In this document: in pieces, positions 17,114-26,253 of the stretch
How the letters are laid out: the number at the start of each line of letters is the position of its first letter
How positions within the stretch are numbered: the first letter of the stretch is position 1
DNA from: JBBIWA01 sp037439425
GTDB taxonomy: Bacteria; Acidobacteriota; Blastocatellia; RBC074
Assembly: GCA_037439425.1 (NCBI GenBank)
Contig: JBBIWA010000049.1
Coordinates: forward strand, 1-40,443
DNA: 40,443 nucleotides
Reading direction: 5' to 3'
The notes under the pieces: generated by a model
The model's input: the letters and a program-made list of their open reading frames with translations, nothing else
What the model was told of the DNA's origin: nothing
Database searches by the model: none
Made by a program: the position numbers and the translations under genes

Positions 17114-18147
17114 TATCCTTCCTTGGCCCGGACCGTCAGATTCGGCAGACCGCGAGGCGGAATGACGCGCACCCTGATCTTGTGCCACTGGCCATCGCGC
17201 TGGACGTTGGTCGGGACGTAGCCGATGCTGTACTGGTGGCGCAGCTCCAGAGCGATGCGGGTAGTGGCGTCTTCCAGTTCTGCTGCCGAGCGCGGAAAGA
17301 AGGCCTTGCCGCCAGTCACCTGGGCGATCTCCTCCAGAATCGCCTGCCCCTGCAAATCGAGCGTGCTGCCCGCGCCACCGCCCATTTCCACAATGCCAAT
17401 GCAGTAAATTTGCACGTCGGCCTCTTTGAGCAGCTTGCGTAATTCGCCGAAGGTGTAGCGAGAGGAATTATCCTGTCCGTCCGAAATCAACAGCAGCGCG
17501 CGTTTGGCATGACGGCCTTGCTTGACTTTCTCAATCCCCAGGTAAGCAGCATCATAAAGCGCCGTCTGCCCCTTAGGCTCCACCAGCGTGAGTTTGCTCG
17601 CCAGCGTGTTGCCGTCGGTGAATTCGGCCAGGAGGTTGGCGCGGTGATTGAAGCCGACCAGAAAGAAATCATCGTCTTCGTGGCTGGTCTCAATGAAAGC
17701 TCGCAGCGCGTCGCGGGCGCGACCCAGCTTGCCTTTCATGCTGCCCGAGACATCAAAGACGATCCCCACGCTGACTGGAGCATCCTCATCTGTGAAGTAC
17801 TCAATCGTCTGCTTGACCTTATCTTCGTAAACCTCGAAGTGATGGCGCTCCAGCCCTGTGACCAGCCGGTTGTAAGGGTCTGTCACCGTCACAGTCAAAG
17901 TGACAACCTCGGTTGGCAGCTTAATGATGGTTGCACCCTCCCCGGTCTCAGAGCCCTTCTGCGGAGGGGGGGAAGGGCGCTGAGGTGCCTGGAGGGCATC
18001 GGGCCGGGGCTCTGCTGCCCCAGCCTGGGCTTGAGATGATTTCATTTGGCTGTTCGGAGGGGGCTGCTGCGCGCGCGTAATCGCGCAAACCGCAAGCAAC
18101 AACCAGATAGCGGCTGCGATCTGGAGAGAGAGTTTGTTCCGGACCAT
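17098..18147 (-). CDS. Exported VWFA-domain protein, acidobacterial type
   Basis: A 349-residue secreted protein of the kind described as a VWFA-related acidobacterial domain protein. ATG 18147 follows AGGGGGATAGAA and starts a signal peptide (to about A26); the frame stays open to 18189 but that start has no signal. A proline- and glutamine-rich linker (residues ~27-70) precedes a beta region with VTVTDPYNRLV. The VWFA domain from ~123 has an intact metal-ion-dependent adhesion site: DVSGS (D132, S134, S136), a conserved threonine in KGQTALYD and LISDGQDNS. It probably binds another protein in a metal-dependent way. Many paralogues are usual in Acidobacteria; the partner is not known. Confidence 0.88.
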   Translation of the reverse strand: MVRNKLSLQIAAAIWLLLAVCAITRAQQPPPNSQMKSSQAQAGAAEPRPDALQAPQRPSPPPQKGSETGEGATIIKLPTEVVTLTVTVTDPYNRLVTGLERHHFEVYEDKVKQTIEYFTDEDAPVSVGIVFDVSGSMKGKLGRARDALRAFIETSHEDDDFFLVGFNHRANLLAEFTDGNTLASKLTLVEPKGQTALYDAAYLGIEKVKQGRHAKRALLLISDGQDNSSRYTFGELRKLLKEADVQIYCIGIVEMGGGAGSTLDLQGQAILEEIAQVTGGKAFFPRSAAELEDATTRIALELRHQYSIGYVPTNVQRDGQWHKIRVRVIPPRGLPNLTVRAKEGYYAVP

Positions 18148-18347
18148 TTCTATCCCCCTTGTTCCCCAGTTGAAAAGACACCAGAGCAACCACTGGTGAG
18201 TTACTCAGGAGGGCACCCGTTTATGACAGATAGTGTCTCTTCGCCACGGTCCCACATCTGATAGCACTTCGGGGACAATCTGAGCTAAATTTTAGCACAC
18301 AATCAGAGCGAGGCAATCGTTGCGGGGATAAAATCCCTGGACGGGAA

Positions 18348-19445
18348 TTAATTGGTAGAAGGATTGCTCCCACCAGTGAGAGGGATTTCTCGCTCACCAG
18401 AGTCGAAAAGCACTCCGGTTGTGGAGTCAAAGACCTTATACTCAAAAAGGATTGGCCCTTTCAGATCGTTAGGCAAAGCGATGAAAAAATCCTGATTCGA
18501 TTGTCCCATCTGAGCTGCAACCTGACGGGTATCACGAAAAATAATGGTTCCGGCCCCACTCTTCACCATCACCTCCAGCCGATAACCCTGCGGCGCGTTG
18601 CCCTGTAGCAGCAGACTTAGTTGGGCTGACTCGCCCGCGGCATAAGCGGGGCGGTCAAACTTGATCTCGCTTACGGAGACGTAATCATCCAGCATTAACT
18701 GGTTGAGATCCGTCTCACCACTAGCAAGCACCTGACCGGCCTTGTCAGTGAGAGTGTAGTTGACTTTGGTCTCCCCCAACTCATCGGGCAGCCTGAATTC
18801 CACATGGGCACGACCTTGCACATTGAGCACCTGGCGCTGATTTAGCCCCTTGGCGCTGATGCTGAAAGTGACATTGACCAGTGGGGTGGGAGCAGTTATC
18901 TCAAAAGCCAGGATGAAGGGATCATTTTCACGCTCACCACCGGCCAGGCGAGCTTGCACTTGTATCCCGCTTCCGGTAGGTTGTGATGGCGCCTGATCAA
19001 GCTGTGCCGTAGTGAGAGAGGCCGAAAGTAGGGTAGCTGAGGCTGTTTGAATGGAGGCTACTTTGTAAAAGACCAGCGCTCCTGTCTGATCATAGATAAG
19101 CAGTGAGTATTGGCTGCCTGAAGCTGTGAGCGAAGTTAATGGAAAGACGGCTGCTTGATTGGGCGCAAGCGTGATAGGTACCCTGGCAGCTTCGGTTTGT
19201 TGTTCGGCGTTGCCCAGACTGATGCGAGCAAAGCCGCTAAACTGTCGCCGCTGGTCTGTATTGGTGAGGCTGAGTTGGAGCTGGCCACCTACATTCTCAA
19301 TACTGCCGAGCAAGGCCGGCGGAGCCAGCGGGATCTGCTCAAGGCTGATCGGTTGCTGGGCTTGAACAAGAGAGGTGCCAACAAACAGCGCTGCCAGAAC
19401 TTGGAGCGGGAAACAGAATTGAGTTATGAGTTTACGGCTTCGCAT
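18348..19445 (-). CDS. Exported protein of unknown function, beta-rich
   Basis: A 365-residue secreted protein that I do not recognise. Residues 1-29 are a signal peptide ending in VQAQQ. The mature part is rich in alternating hydrophobic and polar residues, with several segments (about 45-130, 145-240, 250-350) that look like consecutive immunoglobulin-like beta sandwiches, for example LRLEVMVKSGAGTIIFRD and LFEYKVFDSTTGVLFDSGE. No catalytic motif, anchor or sorting signal is seen. ATG 19445 has no clear ribosome-binding site. It lies downstream of another exported unknown on the same strand, but a 373-base gap with a strong hairpin separates them, so they may be separate transcripts. Confidence 0.75.
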   Translation of the reverse strand: MRSRKLITQFCFPLQVLAALFVGTSLVQAQQPISLEQIPLAPPALLGSIENVGGQLQLSLTNTDQRRQFSGFARISLGNAEQQTEAARVPITLAPNQAAVFPLTSLTASGSQYSLLIYDQTGALVFYKVASIQTASATLLSASLTTAQLDQAPSQPTGSGIQVQARLAGGERENDPFILAFEITAPTPLVNVTFSISAKGLNQRQVLNVQGRAHVEFRLPDELGETKVNYTLTDKAGQVLASGETDLNQLMLDDYVSVSEIKFDRPAYAAGESAQLSLLLQGNAPQGYRLEVMVKSGAGTIIFRDTRQVAAQMGQSNQDFFIALPNDLKGPILFEYKVFDSTTGVLFDSGEREIPLTGGSNPSTN

Positions 19446-19818
19446 GAGGCTACCAGTCTAGCATGAATCCCAGCCACGTGCGAAGATCACAGGGGGCAGG
19501 TCACGATTGTAAGGGCTGATCCTGAAGACCAATGGCAGCTTCCCTTTCGGGGCTTAGGTCATAGAGGACCACCTCTCCCAAGGCTCTGTCATCCCTTCCG
19601 GGGCTGACCGCTGCCGGAGGTGTCTTCCAACGCCCTACAATGCAGACGTGCCGCTTTTGAGCTCTGCCTGGTAATTTTGTGGGAGGGCAGACGCCTTGGG
19701 TCTGAGGAAGTATGGTGCCCCTCCAGACTTCCTCGGCTTCACCTCGCCTGCCCTCCCACAAACTTGAACAAATCTAGTTGGTGATCAGCTACCAGGATTC
19801 TCTTCACCGTTAAAGATC
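19446..19818. other. Gap between two exported-protein genes; holds a long hairpin
   Basis: I see no gene here; an 86-codon minus-strand frame overlies the hairpin and is an artefact of it. Besides the hairpin at 19676-19762, the stretch has CCCTACAAT at 19633-19641 followed by GACGTG, a motif shared with two other gaps at about 24226 and 31256. Confidence 0.5.
19676..19762. repeat. Long hairpin with perfect 15-bp arms
   Basis: TTTGTGGGAGGGCAG at 19676-19690 is the exact reverse complement of 19748-19762. Inside, GAGGAAG and CTTCCTC form a second inverted pair around a loop, giving a cruciform-like element of 87 bases. Neither side has a T-tract, so a standard terminator is unlikely; a small palindromic repeat is the more likely identity. 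Confidence 0.7.
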
Positions 19819-20391
19819 CTACTGCTCTTCACCATTGAGAATTCTATTGATCGTGGCGATCACTCCGCGGCGCGCGCGACCATTGTTGATTTGCCTGGTC
19901 CAGACACAGAAGAGCTGAACCAGTTCTTTCTGCTCATTGTTAGCTGTCGGTTGAGTTTCGTTGATATCGAGTACGAAGCGATTGAAATAGAGTTGAGCCC
20001 CGGCTACCTCTGTTGTCATCGCAGCGAATTCCAGATGCACCACGGGACAGGCAGTAGCCTTCTGAAAGTCAGCTACTACGTCTTTTTGGGTGATGGAAGT
20101 CGGGATCACTGACAGCGGCTTACCGGTAATTTGTGCTATCTTCTGCCGCGCATCTTCGGGAAGAGTATAGGTGATGGTTCCGGCCACTGAGTCATCAGAG
20201 TTAGCTGCCGTGAGAGTGAAAGTGGCTTTTCCTTTCACGTCATAGACTTCCCCCTCATTGACCTTCAGCTTGGTGAGAACCAGCTTGGGGAGGGTAGAAA
20301 TCGTTTCTGGTTTCTTCTGGGCCAGCGCCGAGATACTGCTGGCCAACAGAGAGAGACTGATGAGAGTGGCGCTCATTAGCTTGCTATTCAT
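19819..20391 (-). CDS. Small exported protein of unknown function
   Basis: A 190-residue secreted protein, not recognised. The signal peptide runs to about A24 (hydrophobic LISLSLLASSISALAQ). The mature region is beta-rich (KVNEGEVYDVKGKATFTLT, VAGTITYTL) and then turns more helical. Two cysteines (in ATACPVV and QLFCVWT) could form a disulphide. The C-terminus RRGVIATINRILNGEEQ is basic. ATG 20391 follows AAGGAGG at a rather long spacing of about 13 bases. It stands alone on the minus strand, divergent from hyuA. Confidence 0.72.
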   Translation of the reverse strand: MNSKLMSATLISLSLLASSISALAQKKPETISTLPKLVLTKLKVNEGEVYDVKGKATFTLTAANSDDSVAGTITYTLPEDARQKIAQITGKPLSVIPTSITQKDVVADFQKATACPVVHLEFAAMTTEVAGAQLYFNRFVLDINETQPTANNEQKELVQLFCVWTRQINNGRARRGVIATINRILNGEEQ

Positions 20392-20891
20392 CTTGAGTCC
20401 ATTGCCTCCTTAGAAGGGTGTTTAGTGGTTTAGGGTGTTTGTCAGTCGAGAATACAGGACTCTGATTTGAAATTCGGGGCCAGCGAGCCTGATTCTATAG
20501 AACAACATCTTCGCTTCCGTCTCTGGAGCTGAGAGCAGCCTGAGTGTTCTTCGCGCTGGTGATGCGGCTGAGTGCAGTTGCGAGGGGGCCGCATCTTTCC
20601 TTGCCGACATTCCGGGGGTCTGGCTCAAACCAGGCAGCAAATGTCAGTTTGCAGAAACGATGCGCTCCTCCGAAAATTCCCCAGTGAGTCTAACTTTCGG
20701 CCTGAGCGCACCGCTTTTACTCACACTGGCTACACGCGCAGGTGCGACCAAGGTTTCATTAATTTTGCGGGAAAAATTTTCCTCACCTGCTCGTTGAAGC
20801 TCAGGCCAGCCACCGAGGCATCGAGCAGTTGGTCCGCAGCGGTGGCTTCGCCCGTTGTTGATAATTACTGGCACTCTGGCATGATTGAGCT
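20392..20891. other. Gap of 500 bases upstream of hyuA; no gene seen
   Basis: Reading frames here are short, overlap each other and show no domain. Read leftward, 20660-20685 contains ATTTTCGGAGGAGCGC, which resembles the 3' boundary of the dispersed leader repeat, so a decayed copy may be present. GGAAAAATTTTCC at about 20770-20782 is a near-perfect AT palindrome. No convincing promoter for hyuA was found. Confidence 0.45.
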
Positions 20892-22973
20892 ATGCGCTCT
20901 GGTCTCTTCCCACTCAGGATTGGTGTTGACACTGGCGGCACGTTCACCGACTTCATTGCTGTTTGGGGCAAGCGTCTGATCTCTTTCAAGGTCCCCTCCA
21001 CGCCGCAGGCGCCAGCGCAGGCGATTTTGACCGGCCTCAGTCGCATCCTCAAGGAGTTGGGGCCGGCCGGCGCACCGCTTGAGATCGTGCACGGCACGAC
21101 GGTCGCAACCAACACGCTGCTGGAGCGCAAAGGCGCGCGCACGGCGCTGGTGACCACGGCTGGTTTTGAGGATGTGATTGAGATCGGGCGACAGGCCCGC
21201 CCCTCTCTTTACAACCTCGCAGTCGAGCGGCCCGCGCCGCTCGTTCCCCGCCACTTGCGCTTCGGTGTGCGCGAGCGAGTCACGGCTGATGCAAAGATCA
21301 TCGAGCCTCTGGCAGCTCATCAACTGGAGTGGCTCGTGGGCAAGCTAAGGCGGGCTGGCGTCGAATCGGTGGCGATTTCATTACTTTTTTCTTTCGCCAA
21401 TCCAACTCACGAACGCGCTGTGGCCGAAGCTGTGGCCGCGCTGGGCCTCCCGCTCTCGGTCGCCCATCGCCTCCTGCCTGAATATCGCGAATACGAACGC
21501 ACCTCAACAGTGGTGATCAACGCTTATCTGGCCCCGCGCGTCGGACGCTATCTCGAGGAGCTGAGTGCAGGGCTAAAAGACCTGCTTGGGACCAAGAGGC
21601 AGGAACGGTCGAAAGTCACTAAGGCAGCCCGGCCCTACCGTCTGCGCATTATGCAATCCTCCGGCGGTTCGATCTCGGCTGAGATCGCCGCGCAGGAACC
21701 GGTGCGGACTCTGCTCTCTGGCCCAGCAGGTGGGGTCGTCGCAGCAAGTTGCATCGCTGAGCTTGCGGGAGTGGGTGACGTCATTAGTTTTGATATGGGC
21801 GGCACTTCGACTGATGTGGCACTCTGTCGCGGCGCGGCGCGCACCACCAATGAAGCTCTCATCACTGGCTTGCCGGTCGCGGTGCCCGTGCTCGACATTC
21901 ATACGGTCGGTGCTGGGGGTGGTTCTATTGCCTACGTGGACGCTGGTGGTGCGCTGCGCGTGGGGCCGGAATCGGCAGGCGCAGACCCCGGGCCAGCCTG
22001 CTATGGGGTGGGTACTCGCCCCACCGTCACGGATGCCAATCTGGTGCTCGGCCGCTTTGCTGGCGGGGGCTTACTCAGTGGTGAGATGAAGTTGAACTCC
22101 GCGCGCGCAGCTTGGGTGCTCGATGAGCTCGCTGCGAACATGTCGCGGGCTTCGCGGAAAAGAGTCACGCGCTCGGAAGCAGCGCTGGGAGTGATTCGCG
22201 TCACCAATGCGAATATGGAGCGGGCGCTCAGACTGGTCTCCGTAGAACGAGGTTACGATCCGCGCCGCTTCACACTCCTGAGCTTTGGCGGAGCTGGCCC
22301 CTTGCACGCTGCGGCACTGGCCAGCGCCTTACACATTCCGCGTGTTCTGATCCCGGTCAATCCAGGCACCTTCTCCGCGCTTGGGGTGTTGCTGGCTGAG
22401 GTGGTCAAAGACTATTCGCAGACGGTGATGCTAGCGGTCGCGGCTGGGGAAAGGCTGCCAGACAAGGTCGAGCAAGGTTTTGCTGTGCTTGAACGTCAGG
22501 CCATCAGCGATCTGCGTGGCGAGGGATTCACCGCGGCGCAGCTCCGGCTTCAGCGATTGCTGGCGATGCGTTATCGCGGGCAGTCGTTTGAGCTGGAAGT
22601 GGCCTGGGGCGGTAACGCGATTGAGGCGTTTCATCGTGCGCACCGCGAGCGTTATGGCCATGCTGATGCGACGGGCACGGTCGAGATTGTGAACCTGAGA
22701 TTGCGCGGCATTGGGATCACGGCCAAACCACAGTTGCAGGCGGCGCGCCGCCTGTCTCGCCTGCAGGCACAGCCGCAGTATCAGGCAGCGGTGCATCTCG
22801 GTCAGCGAGTTGTGCGCGTCCCGGTTTATGACCGCAAGCTGCTGAAAGCTGGAATGAGGCTGGCTTCGCCTGCCGTGATTATTGAGTATGGCTCGACCAC
22901 ACTGGTCCCACCGGGATGGCAGGCGAGAGTCGATCGCTGGCACAACCTGATCCTTAACTTGACATCGGCGTGA
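20892..22973 (+). CDS. hyuA: Hydantoinase/oxoprolinase subunit A
   Basis: ATP-dependent subunit of a hydantoinase/5-oxoprolinase/acetone-carboxylase-type enzyme, 693 residues, the normal length. The N-terminal ATP-binding fold begins RIGVDTGGTFTDF (9-21), followed by VHGTTVATNTLLERKG, then the second phosphate-binding region with GPAGGVVAA and SFDMGGTSTDVALCRG, and FGGAGPLHA further on. The family phosphorylates or activates a cyclic amide (hydantoin, 5-oxoproline) for hydrolysis with the B subunit; acetophenone carboxylase is another relative. ATG 20892 has no strong ribosome-binding site, but it is only 8 codons before the first core strand. The B subunit follows 1.6 kb downstream with another gene between them. 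Confidence 0.92.
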   Translation: MRSGLFPLRIGVDTGGTFTDFIAVWGKRLISFKVPSTPQAPAQAILTGLSRILKELGPAGAPLEIVHGTTVATNTLLERKGARTALVTTAGFEDVIEIGRQARPSLYNLAVERPAPLVPRHLRFGVRERVTADAKIIEPLAAHQLEWLVGKLRRAGVESVAISLLFSFANPTHERAVAEAVAALGLPLSVAHRLLPEYREYERTSTVVINAYLAPRVGRYLEELSAGLKDLLGTKRQERSKVTKAARPYRLRIMQSSGGSISAEIAAQEPVRTLLSGPAGGVVAASCIAELAGVGDVISFDMGGTSTDVALCRGAARTTNEALITGLPVAVPVLDIHTVGAGGGSIAYVDAGGALRVGPESAGADPGPACYGVGTRPTVTDANLVLGRFAGGGLLSGEMKLNSARAAWVLDELAANMSRASRKRVTRSEAALGVIRVTNANMERALRLVSVERGYDPRRFTLLSFGGAGPLHAAALASALHIPRVLIPVNPGTFSALGVLLAEVVKDYSQTVMLAVAAGERLPDKVEQGFAVLERQAISDLRGEGFTAAQLRLQRLLAMRYRGQSFELEVAWGGNAIEAFHRAHRERYGHADATGTVEIVNLRLRGIGITAKPQLQAARRLSRLQAQPQYQAAVHLGQRVVRVPVYDRKLLKAGMRLASPAVIIEYGSTTLVPPGWQARVDRWHNLILNLTSA

Positions 22974-23108
22974 GTTTGACTTAACGTGAGGCCCGAAGTT
23001 TCTTCGTGCTCGCCCCGGTAGGCTCACTTGCTGCTTCAGCACAAGAAAGATCTGGCCTTTGATCTACCTTATTCGTCTTATAGCTGGCCTTCAATGGAGG
23101 ATCGAGTT

Positions 23109-23948
23109 ATGGATCATAGTCGAACCCTGAAGAGACTCCCATCACTTTGGTTACTGGGTTGCATCTTGTTGGGGCCCGTCACAGCAAAAGCGCAACAAGC
23201 TCTCTACAGACAATGTCCTTCTCTTTCGGAGAGTGCAAGCGCAGAAGTCATCGAGCAGATTGCTGCGCTTAAAGATCAGAATGCCCAAGTGCGCGCGCAG
23301 GCCGCTGCGGCACTGGGGAAGGTCTGTGATCAGCGTGCCGTCAGCCCACTTATCAGCTTGCTCAAGGACGCTGATCCGCAGGTGCGTGTAGCTGCGGTTG
23401 AGGCTTTGGGCAAGCTGGGCGACCGAACGGCGATTGAACCTTTGATCGAGCTGGCAGAAGACCCTGACTGGCACCTCCGCCAGAAACTGGCGCTGGCGCT
23501 GTGCTCATTTCAGGTCTATCAGGCCAGCTATGTTGCGCTTAATGTTCTTGCCGTTCCGCGAGAGAGGGTGAAGAATGAGGAAGAGATGCAGGCGAGATGC
23601 ACAGCCATTCTGGCTGTCCATCAATTGACCGATGTGAGCTTCTCGCGCAAGGCAATCAGTTTTCTGCTGACCTTCCTGGATGATGAACGCGAGCCGATAC
23701 GGGAGATTGCCGAGCAGACTATGTACGAACTGAAAAACACCCGCAATGGCCCACACGAGCTGGTCGGGGTCCTGAAGCAAAGCAATGCCCCCTCATTCCG
23801 CCGGAAAGCGGCTTACTGGATCGGTAAACTCGGCATCGAACGCGGACGCCGGGCGCTGGAAGATGCGGCCGAAAGTGATCGCGATGTGGGAGTCAGAGAG
23901 ACAGCCAAAGAGGCTCTCGCTTTACTGAATAAAAACAGTAGCCCGTAG
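23109..23948 (+). CDS. Secreted HEAT-repeat protein
   Basis: A 279-residue exported protein made almost wholly of HEAT/PBS-lyase-type repeats. ATG 23109 is chosen because GGAGG lies 9 bases upstream and a signal peptide begins there (LWLLGCILLGPVTAKAQQ). Repeat units include DQNAQVRAQAAAALGKV, DADPQVRVAAVEALGKL, DPDWHLRQKLALALC and a C-terminal ESDRDVGVRETAKEALALL. Such alpha-solenoids are protein-protein scaffolds, and no catalytic residues are expected. It lies between hyuA and hyuB, which is an unusual place; nothing else links it to that enzyme, and export argues against being a subunit. Confidence 0.85.
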   Translation: MDHSRTLKRLPSLWLLGCILLGPVTAKAQQALYRQCPSLSESASAEVIEQIAALKDQNAQVRAQAAAALGKVCDQRAVSPLISLLKDADPQVRVAAVEALGKLGDRTAIEPLIELAEDPDWHLRQKLALALCSFQVYQASYVALNVLAVPRERVKNEEEMQARCTAILAVHQLTDVSFSRKAISFLLTFLDDEREPIREIAEQTMYELKNTRNGPHELVGVLKQSNAPSFRRKAAYWIGKLGIERGRRALEDAAESDRDVGVRETAKEALALLNKNSSP

Positions 23949-24530
23949 TTTGTGGCCACTTATTCATTGCCGGTAGTCTGTTGCAACTGGCCCTGGGTGA
24001 GGGGCAAGTCTGGGTGCACGTATTTATTGTAGGGTGAAAAAGGAGTAAGTATCGGTGGTGAGCCCCGGTGGGGCGTCAGATGATAGCAAGTCTGAGCCAG
24101 GGCGGGTGGCTCCAGGTCTGTAGAGCCTAAGGCCGCCCCGGCCGGGGCAGGTGGGATGGTAGGCGAGAGCTTCCTCTCCACCAGCGCTCCTAGCGGGGCT
24201 AAGGCTTCAACCGATCTTCTTTTGACCCTACAATCGTGACGTGCACCCAGCAAGTCTTGCAATATTATTTTGTTGAGAACAGATAATTCTCTAGCCAATT
24301 ATGGTGATCTATTCGCCCGAATATGAGTCATAGCACCGTGTGCTCATGCCATTTTCCGGTAAGAGAGATCAGGGCAAACCATAATTGTTGCACCTTTCAT
24401 TTAGGATATTTCGGCGGCGAGCCCAGCCAAGAGGCTGAAATATCCCGAATTGAAATGACCCTGGGGAGCGTAGAGTCCCCCAGGCACCAAAAAGGCGTTG
24501 GAATAGTTTTCTATTCATCGCTTAACTCTT
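23949..24530. repeat. Intergenic region with GC-rich repeat pieces and a hairpin before hyuB
   Basis: No gene is supported in these 582 bases. Around 24058-24200 there are short repeats of the type GCCCCGGTGGGGC and GCCCCGGCCGGGGC. CCCTACAAT with GACGTG lies near 24226. A hairpin spans 24404-24445, with arms GGATATTTC (24404-24412) and GAAATATCC (24437-24445) extended by two base pairs on the loop side, about 85 bases before the hyuB start. The hairpin could be a leader structure; there is no T-tract. Confidence 0.55.
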
Positions 24531-26162
24531 ATGGATTCGATCAAGCTCGAAATCTATCGCTCACTCTACACTGCCGTTGCCGAAGAGATGGGAGTGAGTT
24601 TGCGCCGCACGGCTTTCTCACCCAATATCAAAGAGCGGCGCGACTATTCGTGTGCAGTTTTTGATCGGCGCGGGCGGCTAATCGCGCAGGGCGACCATAT
24701 GCCGGTACACCTGGGTTCGATGCCGAGCTCAGTGCTCTCTGCTATTGAACAGTGCGAACTTGGCCCTGGCGACGTTGTCATCCTCAACGATCCGTACGCC
24801 GGCGGGACGCATCTGCCCGATGTGACGATGGTGGCGCCAGTGTTTGCTGAGAGGGGGAGAGCGGGAGAGCGGAAGAGCGGGAAAAAGGGAGCCTCTTCAT
24901 CTGGTCTCCCTCTTTCCCACTCTCCCCTGCCCCTTCTCTTCTATGTGGCCAATCGCGCCCACCATGCTGACATTGGGGGAGCCACTGCGGGATCTATGGG
25001 TACAGCGACTGAAATTTATCAGGAAGGTTTGCGCATTCCGCCGATTCACCTTATGCGTGCCGGTGTGCTTCAGCAGGAGGTACTCAATCTTTTGCTTGCC
25101 AACGTGCGCGCGCAGGAGGAACGGCGGGGAGATCTGACCGCGCAGCTTGGTGCCTTGCGGGTGGGCAGCGAGCGGCTCCTGGAGATCGTCGAGCGCTATG
25201 GCTTCAAAGAAGCTGACAACTATGCTCGCCACCTGATTGATTATGCCAGCCGGATGATGCGCCACACTCTGGCTCAGATTCCCGATGGAGTCTACGAAGC
25301 GGAGGACTTTCTCGATAGCGATGGCCAGACGGACGAGCCCGTGCGGATTGCTGTCAGAGTAGAGATTCGTGGTGAGCGGGCGCGTGTGGATTTCACCGGC
25401 AGTGCGCCGCAGGTGCGCGGCCCGGTCAATGCTGTTGCCGCCATCACGATTTCGGCTGTCTATTATGTCTTCCGTTGTTTGATCCCCGGTGAGGTTCCGG
25501 CCAGCGCCGGGATTATCCTGCCTGTCGAGGTGATCGCTCCAGCAGGCACTATCGTCAATGCCCTGCCCCCAGCTCCGGTCGCTGGCGGAAATGTCGAGAC
25601 CTCGCAGCGCATCGTGGATGTGCTGCTCAAAGCACTCGCCCAGGCTCTGCCGGACCGTATCCCTGCCGCCTCGCAAGGCACGATGAATAACCTGACCATT
25701 GGCGGATGGGACTCCGCGCGCGGCAAAGAGTTCGCTTACTACGAGACGATCGCCGGAGGCATGGGCGCGCGGCCACACGCGGATGGTCTCTCAGCGGTGC
25801 ATACGCACATGACCAATTCGCTCAACACGCCGATTGAAGCGCTCGAATATGCTTATCCGCTGCGTGTGCGGCGTTACGCTATCAGGCGCGGTTCTGGCGG
25901 TGCGGGGCGTTATCGTGGCGGCGATGGCGTGGTGCGCGAGCTTGAGCTGCTTGCTGAAGCGCGCGTCTCACTGCTGGCTGATCGTCGTCGCTTTGCACCT
26001 TATGGCTTGTGTGGCGGCCAGGCCGGCAAGCCAGGCCGGGCTGAGTTAATCAAACGCAGCGGCGCGCGCAAGAAACTACCTGGCAAGTTCTCGATCTCCG
26101 CTCAGCTGGGCGATCGCATCTTGATTAAGACACCGGGCGGCGGCGGATACGGGAAAAACTGA
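24531..26162 (+). CDS. hyuB: Hydantoinase/oxoprolinase subunit B, carrying an in-frame repeat insertion
   Basis: Catalytic partner of HyuA, 543 residues, cytoplasmic. Diagnostic segments are present: RTAFSPNIKERRDYSCAVFD, HLGSMPSSV, ILNDPYAGGTHLPDVT, VANRAHHADIGG (likely metal ligands), ETIAGGMGARP and a final ILIKTPGGGGYG. Between PVFA and FYVANR the family normally has only a short loop, but here residues ~107-136 are a low-complexity, Arg/Ser/Gly/Pro-rich piece encoded by a palindromic repeat (24849-24938). The frame stays open, so the protein is probably made with an extra surface loop. ATG 24531 has no clear Shine-Dalgarno; the N-terminus fits the family. Confidence 0.92.
   Translation: MDSIKLEIYRSLYTAVAEEMGVSLRRTAFSPNIKERRDYSCAVFDRRGRLIAQGDHMPVHLGSMPSSVLSAIEQCELGPGDVVILNDPYAGGTHLPDVTMVAPVFAERGRAGERKSGKKGASSSGLPLSHSPLPLLFYVANRAHHADIGGATAGSMGTATEIYQEGLRIPPIHLMRAGVLQQEVLNLLLANVRAQEERRGDLTAQLGALRVGSERLLEIVERYGFKEADNYARHLIDYASRMMRHTLAQIPDGVYEAEDFLDSDGQTDEPVRIAVRVEIRGERARVDFTGSAPQVRGPVNAVAAITISAVYYVFRCLIPGEVPASAGIILPVEVIAPAGTIVNALPPAPVAGGNVETSQRIVDVLLKALAQALPDRIPAASQGTMNNLTIGGWDSARGKEFAYYETIAGGMGARPHADGLSAVHTHMTNSLNTPIEALEYAYPLRVRRYAIRRGSGGAGRYRGGDGVVRELELLAEARVSLLADRRRFAPYGLCGGQAGKPGRAELIKRSGARKKLPGKFSISAQLGDRILIKTPGGGGYGKN
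24849..24938. repeat. Palindromic GGGAGAGCGGGAG-type repeat inserted in hyuB
   Basis: The left arm contains AAGAGCGGGAAAAAGGGAG and the right arm, reverse-complemented, reads GAGAGTGGGAAAGAGGGAG, with a loop of about 14 bases. The same sequence type is found at 26163-26235 and 27768-27895. The insertion is in frame and adds about 25 residues to HyuB. Confidence 0.75.
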
Positions 26163-26235
26163 TCGGGAGAGCGAGAAAGGAGGATGCGAACTTCTTCTCC
26201 CGCTCTGGAACTACCCCCCCTGCTTTCCCGCTCTC
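26163..26235. repeat. Second copy of the GGGAGAGCG palindromic repeat
   Basis: It starts directly after the hyuB stop codon. CGGGAGAGCGAGAAAGGAG on the left faces CTTCTCCCGCTCT and CTTTCCCGCTCTC on the right. It lies between the convergent ends of hyuB and the small membrane-protein gene, where a stem could also stop transcription, though no T-tract is seen. Confidence 0.65.
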
Positions 26236-26253
26236 AAAGTTTCCTCTTCTTAA

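Noticed and set aside
19501..19761. 86-codon leftward frame
   Set aside because: Runs through the long hairpin and shared intergenic motif; composition is that of repeat DNA.
20572..20979. 135-codon frame upstream of hyuA
   Set aside because: Overlaps the hyuA start, lacks a ribosome-binding site and any recognisable sequence.
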